64,000 nucleotides of DNA, taken from Bactericera cockerelli. Lineage: Eukaryota; Arthropoda; Insecta; Hemiptera; Triozidae. The translations under genes and the position numbers were made by a program. The stretch is taken from assembly GCA_024516035.1 (NCBI GenBank), contig CM044959.1, positions 36,235,876 through 36,299,875 of the forward strand, given 5' to 3'. Position 1 is the stretch's first letter. Every line of letters starts with the position of its first letter. The notes under the pieces are model-generated. The model was given only the letters and a program-made list of their open reading frames with translations, had not been told where the DNA came from and ran no database searches. Positions 62,859 through 64,000 of the stretch are shown here, piece by piece.

Positions 62859-63049
62859 GACTACAATTAACCATGACTTCTATGAGTGACTACTCGACCT
62901 ACAAGAATGGTCTAGACATTGTGGAGGCGCTCACCAAGCGGCTAGACAGGTTGACTGGGTTTGATGCCGAGCTGGACAATATTCTGGGAGGTCAAGGAGA
63001 CTACGGCCAAAGCCTCTACGAAAAACATGACTTAAGTGGCAAACATATT
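62859..63049 (+). CDS. Unrecognised host gene, first coding exon
   Basis: A strong acceptor TTTTCTCCCATTCACAG ends at 62858. ATG at 62873 (a second in-frame ATG follows at 62882) opens 59 codons: YKNGLDIVEALTKRLDRLTG, DAELDNILGGQGDYGQSLYE, then KHDLSGKHI|. Donor ATT|GTAAGT at 63050, phase 0. The segment looks helical (LTKRLDRL, DAELDNIL) and is soluble, with no signal peptide. The frame is also open from the acceptor to the ATG, so an upstream coding exon is possible. I do not recognise the family. Confidence 0.65.
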
Positions 63050-63529
63050 GTAAGTATAGTTGGAATCCTTGCAGACTTTCACGTAAGGTTAAGTAAGGAA
63101 ATCTACGTTGGAAATGGTTTCATATAATATAGTGGTGTTTTAATAAAATTAGACTCTCCAACTCCCATTTTACCTCCAAATTAGTCGACATGTGATTCGA
63201 TAAGCTATCACGCCAATAGTTTTACATCTGATATTGAAAGTAATTCTTTCTTAGGGGATACATTGATTCTTGCATTTTCTGCCATTATTTATCCAGGTAT
63301 CTACTTTATACCCTTACTAAAATTATGAAAGATAATGGTAATATTGACGCAAGAAATATTTTCAACCAATAATGCTTCTTGCCTTTATAGTCCCCGGTAC
63401 CTTTCTTTAAAAGAGTTAATTCCGTTCTAACATTCGAACAGTAGGATAATAATTTATTATGTTCAAGTAAATCCTGAAATTACCTATAAAATTATTTGGT
63501 CCTAACATCTGGTTTACTTTACTTTCAAG

Positions 63530-64000
63530 TGTGAACAAAATTTTAAAGAACGTCAACCAGAACTGCAAAAGTCACAGGAAATCGAGCAATCATCCACTTC
63601 AGTTGATCACAATCATTCTACTGCGGCTCAATGTCAAACATCAACTCTCAACAATACAACGTTAAATTCTGAACACATAACGTGTATCTCAGACATAAAT
63701 TTGTCTTCAGATTGTAAAAAGTCTCTTCCAACACAGTCAGACTTACTTGAAAAACTTAAAAGTTCAAGTTTTGACGAACCTGCATATCGTGAAATTTGCC
63801 ACTCTCATCATCCAACTGAGAACACCTCAAAAGATTGCTCCCCGCAAATTTCGTCGTCTCCTAGGCGCGATGAACGTTTTCTCGCGGGTATCCGAGATTC
63901 TGGGGGTAGTGTTCTGAAAAGATTCCTAAGCAATCCTTCTGAGGGTGAAGCCTCAGGTTCAGGTAGCCATAGTAGAGAAATGGTCACAGGTGCAGGAGTT
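63530..64000 (+). CDS. Unrecognised host gene, second coding exon (runs off the window)
   Basis: The acceptor TTTACTTTCAAG ends at 63529. The frame continues in phase 0 for 157 codons to the window end without a stop: CEQNFKERQPELQKSQEIEQ, a Ser/Thr/Asn/Gln-rich stretch, SPRRDERFLAGIRDSGGS, VLKRFLSNPSEGEASGSGSH. It is low-complexity, hydrophilic and probably disordered, typical of a regulatory or scaffold region. Codon use and composition (GC-richer at the end) fit a real exon. The product is unknown and the rest of the gene lies beyond 64000. Confidence 0.65.

Noticed and set aside
1..64000. CRISPR array, operon, phage or bacterial mobile island
   Set aside because: The tandem arrays have no regular repeat-spacer pattern, genes have spliceosomal introns, and all recognisable proteins are animal or eukaryotic transposon families.

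Overview
The window looks like a stretch of an insect genome, most likely hemipteran. It is AT-rich, gene-poor and packed with interspersed repeats. Splice sites are GT/AG-type, there is one eukaryotic initiator tRNA, and the main host gene is an insect odorant receptor (7tm_6 family). No prokaryotic operon structure, CRISPR array or phage module is present. The species cannot be fixed from the sequence alone.

Layout. 1-20 kb: tandem repeats, tRNA-derived SINEs, a 5'-truncated non-LTR retrotransposon bounded by a 12-bp target duplication (2489-4990), hairpin-led elements with an internal (GTCY)n microsatellite, and foldback MITEs. 20.4-26 kb: a composite PIF/Harbinger element. Its apparently intact two-exon transposase is interleaved on opposite strands with a damaged MADF partner gene. 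It is further invaded by two SINEs and by a Ginger-type transposon remnant whose terminal repeats each hold a 44-bp perfect palindrome. 26.8-29.9 kb: a very large, nearly identical inverted repeat around a fragment of an unrecognised cysteine-motif protein. The arms suggest the inversion formed after a SINE had landed there. 30-43.6 kb: polypurine tract, microsatellites, LINE 3' ends, SINEs, two further (GTCY)n elements, a 96-bp minisatellite and one isolated candidate exon at 36.1-36.3 kb.

43.6-57 kb: an odorant receptor gene on the minus strand. Seven exons join in phase to give 409 codons; only the short terminal exon was not found. One intron appears to be GC-AG. The introns hold an initiator tRNA-Met gene (plus strand), a young complete Ty3/gypsy element in the same orientation as the receptor, a decayed pogo-like DNA transposon, foldback MITEs and a 52-bp perfect palindrome close to a splice donor.

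57-64 kb: a piggyBac-type MITE, a deleted (GTCY)n-element copy, more SINEs, and the 5' end of an unrecognised host gene on the plus strand (62859 onward, running off the window), possibly with a noncoding first exon near 60.0-60.15 kb.

Functionally there are two host protein genes (receptor and unknown), one tRNA gene and one candidate exon. Almost everything else is transposable-element sequence in several layers of nesting.
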